Source of the DNA: Trebonia sp963822615
Lineage (GTDB): Bacteria; Actinomycetota; Actinomycetes; Streptosporangiales; Streptosporangiaceae
Assembly (NCBI GenBank): GCA_963822615.1
Contig: CAWGIM010000021.1
Coordinates: 124,001 to 188,000 of the forward strand
DNA length: 64,000 nt
Direction of reading: 5' to 3'
A program made the translations under genes and the position numbers. The notes beneath the pieces are model-generated. The model saw only the letters and a list, made by a program, of their open reading frames with translations, had not been told where the DNA came from and searched no databases. Positions 50,767 through 59,864 of this stretch are shown one piece after another. Position 1 is the stretch's first letter; the number at the start of each line of letters is the position of its first letter.

Positions 50767-52485
50767 GTGCGCTGGTCAACCATGCACATCCCGACGCTGC
50801 GGGACGACCCCGCGGAGGCGGGCGCGCCCAGCCACCGGCTGCTGCTGCGGGCCGGGTACATCCGCCAGCTGATGGCGGGTCACTACTCGCTGCTGCCGCT
50901 CGCGGTCCGGGTCCGGCTGAAGGTCATCGGGATCATCCGCGAGGAGATGAACCGGATCGGGGCCCAGGAGTTCCTGATGCCGGTGATGCACCCGGCCGAG
51001 ATCTGGCAGCGCAGCGGGCGGTTCGCGATCATGGGCGACGAGCTGTTCAAGCTGCGTGACCGCAAGGGCGCCGAGCTGGTGCTCGGCATGACCCACGAAG
51101 AGGTCATCACCTCGCTCGCGGGCGAGCTGAACTCCTACCGTGAGCTGCCGCAGATGTGGTACCAGTTCCAGACCAAGATGCGCGACGAGCCGCGGCCGAA
51201 GGCGGGCCTGATGCGGACCCGCGAGTTCACCATGAAGGACTCCTACAGCTTCGACCTGGACAGCGACGGGCTCGACCGGTCGTTCGACGCGCACCGCGCC
51301 GCCTACGTCCGCTCCTTCGAGCGGATGGGCATCCCGGCGATCCCGGTCGCGGCGTCCAACGGCGCGATGGGCGGCTCCGGCTCGACCGAGTTCGTCTGCC
51401 CGTCGGAGACCGGCGAGGACAACATCATCCACTGCCCGCAGTGCGGCTACGCGGCCAACATCGAGGCGGCGGTGTCCGCGCTGGCGCCGCTGGACGCGGC
51501 GGTTGACCAGGCCAAGTCGCGGCCGGCCCCGGAGCGCTTCGACACCCCGGGCGTGCGGACCATCGAGGACCTCGCGACCGGCTACCAGGCGCCCGCCACC
51601 CAGCAGGTCAAGACGCTCGTCTACGTGCTCGACGGCAAGCTCACGCTGGTGCTGCTGCGGGGCGACCACGCGCTTGAGGAGCAGAAGCTCATCGACGCCA
51701 CCGGGTCGGTGGTGGTGCGCCCGGCCGAGGCGGAGGAGATCTTCACCGCGCTCGGCGCCCACCCGGGCTCGCTCGGCGCGGTCGGGGTCACCCGGCTGCC
51801 GGTCATCGCCGACTCGGCGCTGCGCGGCCGGACCGGCATGACGACCGGGGCGAACACCGACGACGTGCACCTGCGGGGGGTCGACGTCGAGCGCGACATC
51901 GAGGCCGGGCAGTGGGCCGACCTGCGGGCGGCCGAGGAAGGCGAGCCGTGCACGGTCTGCGGCGGCCCGCTCTCGGTCATCAAGGGCATCGAGGTCGGGC
52001 ACATCTTCAAGCTCGGCTACAAGTACACCGACGCGTTCGACATCACCGTCTCCGGCCCCGACGGCAAGCCGGTCCGGCCGATCATGGGCTGCTACGGCAT
52101 CGGGGTGGAGCGCGCGATCGCCGCCTGCATCGAGGTGCACCACGACGGCAAGGGCATCGTCTGGCCGCTGTCGGTGGCCCCGTTCGAGGCGGTGGTGGTG
52201 GTCGCGCAGCAGAACGACGCGGCCGTGGCCGAGGCGGGGGAGCAGGCCTACGCGGCGCTGCTCAAGGCGGGAGTGGACGTGATCATCGACGACCGCCCGG
52301 ACCGGGCGGGCGTCAAGTTCAGCGACGCCGAGCTGGTCGGCATCCCGCTGCGGGTCACCATCGGCAAGCGCGGCCTCGCTTCCGGCACCGCCGAGCTGAC
52401 CACCCGGGCGACCGGCGAGACGATCGCCGTCCCCCTCGACGAGATCGCCAAGCACGTCAGCGAGCTGGTCGCCGCCGCCACCTGA
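50767..52485 (+). CDS. proS: Prolyl-tRNA synthetase, bacterial type
   Basis: A 572-aa class-II synthetase charging tRNA-Pro. Motif 2 region PRPKAGLMRTREFTMKDSYS and motif 3 GCYGIGVERAIAA are visible. The editing (INS) domain of the bacterial type lies between them (residues about 225-380), so it is the long prokaryote-like form. It starts at GTG 50767 (residues RWSTMHIPTLRDDPAEAGAP) with GGAG nine bases upstream. A perfect 26-bp palindrome just after the stop is a likely terminator. Confidence 0.96.
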   Translation: MRWSTMHIPTLRDDPAEAGAPSHRLLLRAGYIRQLMAGHYSLLPLAVRVRLKVIGIIREEMNRIGAQEFLMPVMHPAEIWQRSGRFAIMGDELFKLRDRKGAELVLGMTHEEVITSLAGELNSYRELPQMWYQFQTKMRDEPRPKAGLMRTREFTMKDSYSFDLDSDGLDRSFDAHRAAYVRSFERMGIPAIPVAASNGAMGGSGSTEFVCPSETGEDNIIHCPQCGYAANIEAAVSALAPLDAAVDQAKSRPAPERFDTPGVRTIEDLATGYQAPATQQVKTLVYVLDGKLTLVLLRGDHALEEQKLIDATGSVVVRPAEAEEIFTALGAHPGSLGAVGVTRLPVIADSALRGRTGMTTGANTDDVHLRGVDVERDIEAGQWADLRAAEEGEPCTVCGGPLSVIKGIEVGHIFKLGYKYTDAFDITVSGPDGKPVRPIMGCYGIGVERAIAACIEVHHDGKGIVWPLSVAPFEAVVVVAQQNDAAVAEAGEQAYAALLKAGVDVIIDDRPDRAGVKFSDAELVGIPLRVTIGKRGLASGTAELTTRATGETIAVPLDEIAKHVSELVAAAT

Positions 52486-52495
52486 CGCGGCCACG

Positions 52496-52521
52496 GCGAC
52501 CCCGGCCGCGGCCGGGGTCGC
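52496..52521. terminator. Perfect 26-bp palindrome after proS
   Basis: Arm GCGACCCCGGCCG and its exact complement follow each other without a loop, 10 bp after the proS stop. As RNA it would fold with a small loop into an 11-bp GC-only stem. No T-tract, as is common in actinomycetes. Confidence 0.65.
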
Positions 52522-52530
52522 GCCTAGTTC

Positions 52531-52572
52531 TGGACTTGCCGGTCCATTTTTCGCTTCGTACTGTCGCTGGCA
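52531..52572 (+). promoter_or_regulatory. Candidate leaderless SDR promoter with inverted repeat
   Basis: TTGCCG (52536-52541) and TACTGT (52559-52564) are 17 bp apart, and the start codon ATG 52572 is 8 bp after the -10. The inverted repeat TGGAC-6-GTCCA (52531-52546) covers the -35. This suggests a repressible, leaderless promoter. Confidence 0.55.
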
Positions 52573-53342
52573 TGACACCGCGACTGAACGGCAAGACCGC
52601 CCTCATTACCGGCTCCACCAGTAACATCGGCCGCGCCGCGGCCGTCCGCTTCGCCGCCGAGGGTGCCCGCGTGGTCGTCTCGGGACGGGACGACACGCGC
52701 GCGGCCGCCGTCCTGGGGGAGATCCGGGCGGCCGGCGGCGCCGCCGATTACGTCTACGCGGACCTGGACGGCACCGCCGAGGCCAGCCGCGAGCTGGCCG
52801 CCGCGGCGGCCGGACGGCTCGGCGGCCGCATCGACATCCTGGTCAACAACGCGGGGATCTTCCCGCCCGCGAACACGCTCACGGCCGATCCCGCGATGTT
52901 CGACCGGGTGTACGCGGTCAACGTGAAGGCACCGTTCTTCCTCACCCAGGCGGTCGCGCCGGGCATGATCGCCGGCGGTGGCGGCGTCATCATCAACCTC
53001 GGCTCCTGGGTGGCCCGGCTCGGCCTCCCGGTCGGTGCCCTCTACGCCTCCACCAAGGGCGCGATCGAGACCCTCACCCGGGCGTGGGCGGCCGAGTTCG
53101 GCCCGCGGGGCATCCGCGTCAACGCGGTCTCCCCGGGCGTCACCCGGGACCCGGCCGACACCGCCGGCCTCGCTGCCCGGGCCGCGGGGATGATGACGGG
53201 CACCCCGGCCGGGCGGGCCGGCTGCCCCCAGGAAGTGGCCGCCGCCCTGGCCTACCTCGCCTCCGACGACGCCGCGTTCGTCCACGGCGCCGTCCTTGAC
53301 GTGGACGGCGGGCGCACCGGAGCAGCCGTGCTGGCCGGCTGA
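52572..53342 (+). CDS. Short-chain dehydrogenase/reductase
   Basis: A 256-aa classical SDR. The cofactor loop is TALITGSTSNIGRAAAV (TGxxxxIG; Asn replaces the usual middle Gly). NNAG is in DILVNNAGIFPP, the catalytic Ser in INLGSW, and Tyr-x-x-x-Lys is YASTKG. A C-terminal DVDGG-type end (VLDVDGGRTG) is present. RD after the beta-2 strand (VVSGRDD) suggests NADPH. Substrate unknown. It starts at ATG 52572, with a leaderless-type promoter immediately upstream. It converges on pepN with a very long hairpin in between. Confidence 0.92.
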   Translation: MTPRLNGKTALITGSTSNIGRAAAVRFAAEGARVVVSGRDDTRAAAVLGEIRAAGGAADYVYADLDGTAEASRELAAAAAGRLGGRIDILVNNAGIFPPANTLTADPAMFDRVYAVNVKAPFFLTQAVAPGMIAGGGGVIINLGSWVARLGLPVGALYASTKGAIETLTRAWAAEFGPRGIRVNAVSPGVTRDPADTAGLAARAAGMMTGTPAGRAGCPQEVAAALAYLASDDAAFVHGAVLDVDGGRTGAAVLAG

Positions 53343-53394
53343 CGGCCGGCCGGTCCGGCCGGTGCCGCTCGCCGTCCAGGAAAACCCTGATCAG

Positions 53395-53438
53395 GAGGAA
53401 CGGGTGGGGCTGACCCGGGCCAGCCCCACCCGTTCCTC
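53395..53438. terminator. 18-bp-stem bidirectional terminator between the SDR gene and pepN
   Basis: GAGGAACGGGTGGGGCTG (53395-53412) pairs perfectly with CAGCCCCACCCGTTCCTC (53421-53438) around an 8-base loop. A flanking AG/TT gives two more pairs. It is 52 bp after the SDR stop and 14 bp beyond the pepN stop, so it serves both convergent genes. Confidence 0.85.
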
Positions 53439-53451
53439 TTGGACGGCCTTG

Positions 53452-56010
53452 CTAGCTCTCGGCGGCCGCCTCGTCCGCCGCCGCCCGGTCGACCGCCTGG
53501 TTGCGCAGCGCCCGCGCGACCTCGTCGCGGCCCTCGGCCAGCAGGCGGCGCAGCGCCGCGGGCGGCTCGGGGGCGGCGCTCAGGTAGGCGTCGGTGGCCT
53601 CCATGGTGGAGGAGTCCACCGCGCCGATCGTGTACCCGTACTCCACGAAGTCCTGCGCCATCGCCGAGGACCACTCGCTCCACACGGTGGCGAGGGCGGC
53701 GAAGTACTCCGGCCGGTACGGCTGCACCAGCGACGGCTGGTCCGGGTCGGCGAAGCCGGCGATGGTGGCCCGGAACATCGCGATGGTCAGCTTCCCGTCG
53801 GTCAGCGTCTCCCAGGTCTCCCGCTTGGCGGTGAGCGTCGGGATGGCGGCCCGGCAGCTGGCCGCGTGCCGCTCGCCGGCGTCGGTGGCGTCCCTGGACA
53901 GCTCGGCGTCGATCGCGTCGGCGCCCCGCGCCCCCCGGCTGACCAGCCGCCGCAGCAGTATCCAGCGCAGGTCGGTGTCGACCGCCAGCCCGTCCAGGCC
54001 GGCCCCGCCGTCGAGCAGCGCCGCCAGGTAGTCCAGGTCGTCCGGAGAGGTCGCCACCGCCGCGAAGGCACGCAGGTAGGCGAGCTGGTGGTCCGAGCCG
54101 GCGGGCGCGGTGGCGAGCAGCGAGCGCAGGGACGAGGCGATGAAGCCGAGCCCCGCGGACCGCCAGCCCGGGTCGGCGTACTGCCGGGCGGCGGTGCTGG
54201 CCTGGCGCAGCAGCGTCTGCACGACGCTGATGTCGCGGACCGAGCCGACCCCGCCGAGCACCAGCCGCACGTAGTCGCGGGCCGCCATCTCCCCGTCCCG
54301 GACCATGTCCCAGGCGGCCGCCCAGACCAGGGCGGCGGGCAGGGACGAGGTGAACTGGCCGATGGACGCGACCGCGGTGCGCAGCGAGTGCGGGTCGAGC
54401 CGGATCTTGGCGTAGGTAAGGTCCTCGTCGTTGATGAGGACCAGGTCGGGCCGCTGCACTCCGACTAGTTCCGGCACCGGCGTCCAGTCGCCGGTCACGT
54501 CGGTCTCCACCGACGCGGTGCGGACCAGGCCGTCGGCTCCTCGCGAGTACAGGCCGATGGCGATCCGGTGCGAGCGCAGCGTGGGGTGCGACGGCGCGGC
54601 CGACTGGAGCACCGAGAAGGCGGTGAACCGGCCGTCGTCGCCCACCGAGTAGGAGGGCCGCAGCGTGTTCACCCCGGCCGTCTCCAGCCACTCGCTCGAC
54701 CAGGAGCCGAGGTCGCGCCCTGAGGTTTCCTCCAGCGCCGCCAGCAGGTCGGCCAGCGTCGCGTTGCCGAAGGCGTGGGCCGCGAAGTAGGCCCGCACCC
54801 CGGCCAGGAAGTTGTCCTGCCCGACGTAGGCGACGAGCTGCTTGAGCACCGCCGCGCCCTTGGCGTAGGTGATGCCGTCGAAGTTGACCTCGACCGCGTG
54901 GATGTCCGGGATGTCGGCCGCGATCGGGTGGGTGGACGGAAGCTGGTCCTGCTTGCACGCCCACGCCTTCCAGGCGGTGGTGAACGTGGTCCACGAGTGC
55001 GGCCAGCGGGTCGCCTGGGCCTGCGCCTCGGTGCCCGCCCAGGTGGCGAACGACTCGTTCAGCCACAGGTCGTCCCACCAGCGCATGGTGACCAGGTCGC
55101 CGAACCACATGTGCGCCAGCTCGTGCAGGATGGTCTCGCCGCGCGCCTCACGGGAGAAGTCGGTGACCCGCGACCGGAACACGTAGTCCTCGAGGAAGGT
55201 GACCGCGCCGGCGTTCTCCATCGCGCCTTCCTTGAACTCGGGCACGAAGAGCTGGTCGTACTTGCCGAACGGGTACTTGATGCCGAACGCCTGGTGGTAG
55301 AAGTCGAAACCCTGCCGGGTGACCTCGAAGATCTCGTCCGGGTCGAGGTAGCGGGCGAGCGACTGGCGGCAGAAGATGCCCAGCGGTATGCCGTCGTGCT
55401 CGGACCGGACGACGTGCCACGGCCCGGCCGACACGTGGGTGATGTAGGTAGCCATCACCGGGGTCGGGGGGAAGCGCCAGCGCCGGGTTCCCTGGCCGGC
55501 GTCCTCGCCCCCGTCGGTGGCCGGCGCCATGTTGGACACCACGTACCAGTCCTGCGGCGCGCGCACCGTCAGCTCGTAGCTGGCCTTCAGGTCGGGCTGG
55601 TCGAAGCAGGCGTAGATCCGGTGCGCGTCGAACGTCTCCAGGTCGGAGTACAGGTAGACGTTGCCGTCGGCCGGGTCGGTGAACCGGTGCAGGCCCTCGC
55701 CGCTGCGCGAGTAGGCGCACTCGGCGTCGACCACCGCCACGTTGTGCTCGGCCAGGCCGTCGAGGGTGATCCGCTCGCCGTCGAAGGCGGCGGCGTCGAC
55801 CGGGCGGCCGTTCAGCGTGATCGCGTGCACCCCGGGCGCGGCCAGGTTGAGGAAGGTGGCGGAGCCTGGTCTGGCGGCGCTGAACTCAATCGTCGAGATC
55901 GAGCGGAAGGTCGTGTCTCCGCCGGTCAGGTCGAGGTCGACCCGGTATGAGCCGACGGTGACCGACTCGGCGCGGGTACGCGCCTCGTCGCGGGTGAGGT
56001 TAGCTGCCAC
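53452..56010 (-). CDS. pepN: Aminopeptidase N
   Basis: An 852-aa M1 zinc aminopeptidase. GAMEN is at residues 262-266 and the zinc motif HELAHMWFGD at 296-300, with the distal Glu in WLNESFATW. The conserved Tyr is in the NFDGITYAKGAAVLKQL region. It cleaves N-terminal residues from cytosolic peptides. GTG 56010 (residues AANLTRDEARTRAE) is chosen as start because that N-terminus is usual for actinobacterial PepN; the extra frame to 56073 is leader. A strong hairpin follows the stop. Confidence 0.95.
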   Translation of the reverse strand: MAANLTRDEARTRAESVTVGSYRVDLDLTGGDTTFRSISTIEFSAARPGSATFLNLAAPGVHAITLNGRPVDAAAFDGERITLDGLAEHNVAVVDAECAYSRSGEGLHRFTDPADGNVYLYSDLETFDAHRIYACFDQPDLKASYELTVRAPQDWYVVSNMAPATDGGEDAGQGTRRWRFPPTPVMATYITHVSAGPWHVVRSEHDGIPLGIFCRQSLARYLDPDEIFEVTRQGFDFYHQAFGIKYPFGKYDQLFVPEFKEGAMENAGAVTFLEDYVFRSRVTDFSREARGETILHELAHMWFGDLVTMRWWDDLWLNESFATWAGTEAQAQATRWPHSWTTFTTAWKAWACKQDQLPSTHPIAADIPDIHAVEVNFDGITYAKGAAVLKQLVAYVGQDNFLAGVRAYFAAHAFGNATLADLLAALEETSGRDLGSWSSEWLETAGVNTLRPSYSVGDDGRFTAFSVLQSAAPSHPTLRSHRIAIGLYSRGADGLVRTASVETDVTGDWTPVPELVGVQRPDLVLINDEDLTYAKIRLDPHSLRTAVASIGQFTSSLPAALVWAAAWDMVRDGEMAARDYVRLVLGGVGSVRDISVVQTLLRQASTAARQYADPGWRSAGLGFIASSLRSLLATAPAGSDHQLAYLRAFAAVATSPDDLDYLAALLDGGAGLDGLAVDTDLRWILLRRLVSRGARGADAIDAELSRDATDAGERHAASCRAAIPTLTAKRETWETLTDGKLTIAMFRATIAGFADPDQPSLVQPYRPEYFAALATVWSEWSSAMAQDFVEYGYTIGAVDSSTMEATDAYLSAAPEPPAALRRLLAEGRDEVARALRNQAVDRAAADEAAAES

Positions 56011-56195
56011 CAGGTGGTCCCTTCGTGGATTGGTGTACTGCCGTGATCTTCCCATGTCCGGGAGGGCCGCCACGTCGCCTGTGTCAGGCTATGTGCCGCT
56101 ATTATTACACGGTGTGTCTGGTTAGTCATCATTCGTGATCGAGTTTCCCGCGGGGGCAGGCGGGGGTATGCCCGCCGGGATGGCAGACTAGCCCG

Positions 56196-56669
56196 GTGCG
56201 CGTATTTCTCGGATCTGATCACGCGGGTTTCGAACTTAAGGCCACCCTGGTCGCCTGGCTGGAAGAGGCCGGGCACGAGCCGGTTGACTGCGGCCCGCAC
56301 CACTATGACCCGCTGGACGACTACCCGCCTTTCGTCATGCGCGCGGCCCAGGGCGTCATCGACAACCCGGGCAGCCTCGGCATCGTCATCGGCGGGTCAG
56401 GCAACGGCGAGCAGATCGCGGCGAACAAGGTCCCGGGCATCCGCGCCGCCCTGGCCTGGACGGAGGACACCGCCCGGCTGGCCCGCGAGCACAACGACGC
56501 CAACGTGCTCTCGCTCGGCGCCAGGGAGTACAGCGTCGACGACGCGGTGAAGTTCGCCAGCATCTTCGTGCAGACCCCGTTCTCGGATGAGATCAGGCAC
56601 GCCCGCCGGCTGGTCCAGATCGCCAGCTACGAGACCACCGGCGAGCTGCCCCCGCTGCCGCCGGGCTGA
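56196..56669 (+). CDS. rpiB: Ribose-5-phosphate isomerase B (RpiB/LacAB type)
   Basis: A 157-aa isomerase of the RpiB/LacA/LacB family interconverting ribose 5-phosphate and ribulose 5-phosphate. VFLGSDHAGFELKATLVAWL contains the Asp/His substrate loop; VIGGSGNGEQIAANKVPGIR has Ser in place of the usual catalytic Cys (IGGSGNG rather than ICGTG), the actinobacterial/mycobacterial variant. EHNDANVLSLGARE is conserved. It starts at GTG 56196 without a clear ribosome site. It is divergent from pepN. Confidence 0.93.
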   Translation: MRVFLGSDHAGFELKATLVAWLEEAGHEPVDCGPHHYDPLDDYPPFVMRAAQGVIDNPGSLGIVIGGSGNGEQIAANKVPGIRAALAWTEDTARLAREHNDANVLSLGAREYSVDDAVKFASIFVQTPFSDEIRHARRLVQIASYETTGELPPLPPG

Positions 56670-56748
56670 AGGTGGAACTGCCGCCAGGCTGAAGGCTGCT
56701 CTGCCGCGGGCCCGACCGCCCGGAAGTCCCACCGACCGGAACGCGGCG

Positions 56749-56778
56749 TTGACGTGCCGCCGTGCTCAGGCCTACCGT
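56749..56778 (+). promoter_or_regulatory. Sigma-70-type promoter of the amidohydrolase-BVMO operon
   Basis: TTGACG (56749-56754), an 18-bp spacer and TACCGT (56773-56778). The predicted start near 56785 is 14 bp before the first ATG (56799), which itself has GAGGG. This is one of the better promoter matches in the window. Confidence 0.6.
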
Positions 56779-56855
56779 CGAAACTTAGAGGGTCAGAAAT
56801 GACACTGGAGTTTCACGTTCCGTCGACGCGGATGCGAGCACCTGGAGGCCCAAAC

Positions 56856-58160
56856 ATGGCCAAGGAATTCATTGTCTCTGGCGACAGCCACACCAACGAG
56901 CCGCCCATGCTCTTCAAGGAGCGCCTGCCGGTTAAGTTCCGCGAGGACGCGCACTGGGAAGAGGAGACCGTCCTCGAGGACCCGCTGGTGCCGGGCGGGC
57001 ACCGGACGTTCCGCACCGCCCACACGGTCGGTTACGAGGGCTGGACGGTGTCCCGGTTCCGTGAGTTCCCCGGCCCGACCCCGGACGGCCTGGCCACCAG
57101 CGTGATCCGCGACCTGGACCGCGACGGCGTCGACGCCACCGTGTTCTTCCCCAACTGGTCGATGTTCGCGACGTTCACCGACAACCACGAGCGCTCGATG
57201 GCGCACGCGAAGGTCTACAACGACTGGATCCTGGAGGAGTACGGCCCGTACTCCAACCGCATCCGGCCGGCCGCGTCGATTCCGACCACGGACCCCCAGG
57301 ACGCGGCCAGGGAGATCGACCGGGTCGCCAACAACGGCCTGCGCGCCCTGATCCTGCCCGAGCACCCCCAGCCTTACCCGTACTGGGCTCCCGAGTACGA
57401 GCCGATCTGGGACGCGGCCGACGCCAACGGCCTGCCGGTCTTCTTCCACGTCGCGTCGGGCGGTGTCGACTCCAACGCCGACAGCTCGGTCACCGGCAGC
57501 CAGGTCAAGGGCATCCTGACCGCGATGACGATGGGCCAGAAGGAGACGCTGGACGGCGCCACCCTGGCCGCCCGCACGATGGGCGGCGGCAACACCAGCG
57601 CCGCGAGCCCCATGCGGATCATCGCCGACCTGGTCAGCGCGGGCGTCTGCGAGCGCCACCCCAACCTGCTGTTCAACATGATCGAGTTCAACGCCGGCTG
57701 GCTGGCGAACTACATGGGCTCGATGGACAAGGCCTGGCGCACCGGGACCGGGCAGGACCCGCACTGGTGGCTCGGCTTCTGGGACCCGGACGTAGACCCG
57801 CACGACCAGAAGCTGATGGGCCGCATGTTCAAGATCAACGACCGCTGGCCGCTCCCGCTCAAGCCGAGCGAGTACGTCAAGCGCAACATCCGCGTCCAGT
57901 TCGCCGACGACCGGGTGGCGGTGCTCTCGCGGCACATCACCGGGGTCGACACGATCTACTGGGGCAGCGACTACCCGCACGCCGAGGGCACCTTCCTCGG
58001 CAGTCAGGACGTCATCAACGAGCAGTTCGAGGGCGTCCCTGACGAGGACCGGGCCAAGATGCTCGGCCTGACGCTGGGCAAGATCCTCGGCTTCGACACG
58101 TCGAAGAAGCTCGCGCCGGTGAGCCCGCCCAAGGTGACCGTCCCGGCCCCGGTCGCCTGA
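56856..58160 (+). CDS. Amidohydrolase-2 family metal-dependent hydrolase
   Basis: A 434-aa protein of the ACMSD-like amidohydrolase-2 family: FIVSGDSHTNEPPMLFKERL (usual D-x-H), IPTTDPQDAAREIDRV, LPVFFHVASGG (metal His), and YWGSDYPHAEGTF near the end (metal Asp). Reactions in this family include decarboxylation and hydrolysis of ring-fission or carbonyl compounds; the substrate here is unknown. ATG 56856 has a strong GGAGG seven bases upstream. ATG 56799 (GAGGG upstream, fits the promoter) would add 19 residues. A BVMO gene follows 8 bp later, indicating a two-gene operon. Confidence 0.85.
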   Translation: MAKEFIVSGDSHTNEPPMLFKERLPVKFREDAHWEEETVLEDPLVPGGHRTFRTAHTVGYEGWTVSRFREFPGPTPDGLATSVIRDLDRDGVDATVFFPNWSMFATFTDNHERSMAHAKVYNDWILEEYGPYSNRIRPAASIPTTDPQDAAREIDRVANNGLRALILPEHPQPYPYWAPEYEPIWDAADANGLPVFFHVASGGVDSNADSSVTGSQVKGILTAMTMGQKETLDGATLAARTMGGGNTSAASPMRIIADLVSAGVCERHPNLLFNMIEFNAGWLANYMGSMDKAWRTGTGQDPHWWLGFWDPDVDPHDQKLMGRMFKINDRWPLPLKPSEYVKRNIRVQFADDRVAVLSRHITGVDTIYWGSDYPHAEGTFLGSQDVINEQFEGVPDEDRAKMLGLTLGKILGFDTSKKLAPVSPPKVTVPAPVA

Positions 58161-58168
58161 CCCTGACT

Positions 58169-59806
58169 ATGACGACAAGCAACAACCCGCAGCCCGAGCG
58201 CTGCGACGTGGTGATCGTCGGGGCCGGAATCCTGGGAGTCCACTCGCTCTACGAGTACACGCGGGGCGGGTTCTCGGTGATCTCGTTCGAGCAGGGTTCC
58301 GGCCCCGGCGGCGCCTGGTTCTGGAACCGCTACCCGCAGGCTCGGTTCGACTCCGAGAGCTACACCTACGCGTACCTGTTCGACAAGGAGCTGTTCGACG
58401 ACTGGGAGTGGTCGGAGCACTTCGCCAGCCAGCCCGAGATCGAGCGCTACATGAACCACGTGGTCGACCGGTTCGACCTGCGCCGCCACATCAGGTTCAA
58501 CAACAAGGTCGTCTCGGCCGTGTGGAACGACGACACCGAGACCTGGACGGTGACCGCCGCCGACGGCACGGTGGTGGAGTCGCGCTTCTTCATCCCGTCC
58601 ACCGGCGTGCTGTCGGTGCCCTACATCCCGGAAACCGAGGGCACCGAGAAGTTCCGCGGCGTCATGTCGCACACCGGGCAGTGGCCCAAAGAGGGCATCG
58701 ACTTCAACGGCAAGCGGGTCGCGGTCATCGGCACCGGAGCCAGCGGCGCCCAGCTGATCCCGGCGATCGCGCCCGTGGTCGGATCGATGACCGTCTACCA
58801 GCGTGGCGCCAACTGGTGCACCCCGCTGAACAACCGCCCGATCACGGCCGAGGAACAGGCCGACCTGCGGGCTAACTTCGAGTCCTTCCGGCACACGGTG
58901 CTCAACTCGATCACCGGCTTCCTGCACCAGCCGAGCGGCATCAAGGGCGTGGACGCGAGCTACGAAGAGCGCGAGGCGCACTTCGAGAAGATGTGGACGA
59001 CCCCCGGGTTCGGCAAGCTGATCAGGAACTACTCCGATTTCATGCGCGATCCGGTGGTCAACAAGCACTGGTGCGACTTCGTGTCGGCCAAGATCCGCGC
59101 CCGGGTCAACGACCCCGAGACGGCGGACAAGCTGATCCCGAAGGATCACCATTTCGGCGGGAAGCGCCCGCCGATGGAGACCAACTACTACGAGGCTTAC
59201 AACAACCCCAACGTGAGCCTGATCGACCTGCACGCCAACCCGATCGCGCGGATCACCGAGACCGGCATCGAGACCGCCGACGGCGTGCACCAGGAGTTCG
59301 ACGTCATCATCTGGGCGACCGGATTCGACTTCGGCACTGGCGCGCTGCGCCGGATCGACATCCGCGGCCGCGGCGGCGAGAAGCTGGCCGAGCGCTGGTC
59401 GCGGGGCCCGCTCACCTTCACCGGGACGATGAGCCACGGCTTCCCGAACATGTTCTTCCCCGGCGGCCCGCACGGCACCGGCGGCAACAACCCGCGCTAC
59501 GGCGGTGACCAGGTCGAGTTCGCGCGCGACACGATCCTGTTCATGCGGGACAACCACCACACGTCCATCGAGATCACCAGGGAGATGGAAGACGAGTGGA
59601 TGGACATGATCGAGCAGTACACCCAGTACGCGGGCTTCGTGAAGGACAGCTTCTTCATGGGCGGCAACATCCCCGGTAAGCCGCTGGCGATCCTGCAGAA
59701 CCCGGCCGGCCGCGACCAGATGATGAACTTCTTCGCCAAGGCCAAGGCCAACGGCTACCAGGGCTTCACCATCGACCGCCGCGTCGGCGACGCCCAGCCC
59801 GCCTAA
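58169..59806 (+). CDS. Baeyer-Villiger-type flavin monooxygenase
   Basis: A 545-aa class-B flavin monooxygenase. The FAD loop is G18-A-G-I-L-G23, the NADPH loop is GTGASG (VAVIGTGASGAQLI), and the BVMO fingerprint F-x-G-x3-H-x3-W-P is present as FRGVMSHTGQWP at residues 162-173. The second motif GGAWFWNRYPQARFDSESYT is also typical. It would insert oxygen beside a ketone to give an ester or lactone, using NADPH. It starts at ATG 58169, 8 bp after the amidohydrolase. Ketone substrate unknown; cyclohexanone/acetophenone-type enzymes are the nearest known. Confidence 0.92.
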   Translation: MTTSNNPQPERCDVVIVGAGILGVHSLYEYTRGGFSVISFEQGSGPGGAWFWNRYPQARFDSESYTYAYLFDKELFDDWEWSEHFASQPEIERYMNHVVDRFDLRRHIRFNNKVVSAVWNDDTETWTVTAADGTVVESRFFIPSTGVLSVPYIPETEGTEKFRGVMSHTGQWPKEGIDFNGKRVAVIGTGASGAQLIPAIAPVVGSMTVYQRGANWCTPLNNRPITAEEQADLRANFESFRHTVLNSITGFLHQPSGIKGVDASYEEREAHFEKMWTTPGFGKLIRNYSDFMRDPVVNKHWCDFVSAKIRARVNDPETADKLIPKDHHFGGKRPPMETNYYEAYNNPNVSLIDLHANPIARITETGIETADGVHQEFDVIIWATGFDFGTGALRRIDIRGRGGEKLAERWSRGPLTFTGTMSHGFPNMFFPGGPHGTGGNNPRYGGDQVEFARDTILFMRDNHHTSIEITREMEDEWMDMIEQYTQYAGFVKDSFFMGGNIPGKPLAILQNPAGRDQMMNFFAKAKANGYQGFTIDRRVGDAQPA

Positions 59807-59864
59807 CCCCGCCTTCCGGCCCCGAGCCCCGCCTGCTGGCCCGCCTGCGCCGCGTCCCTGCCCG

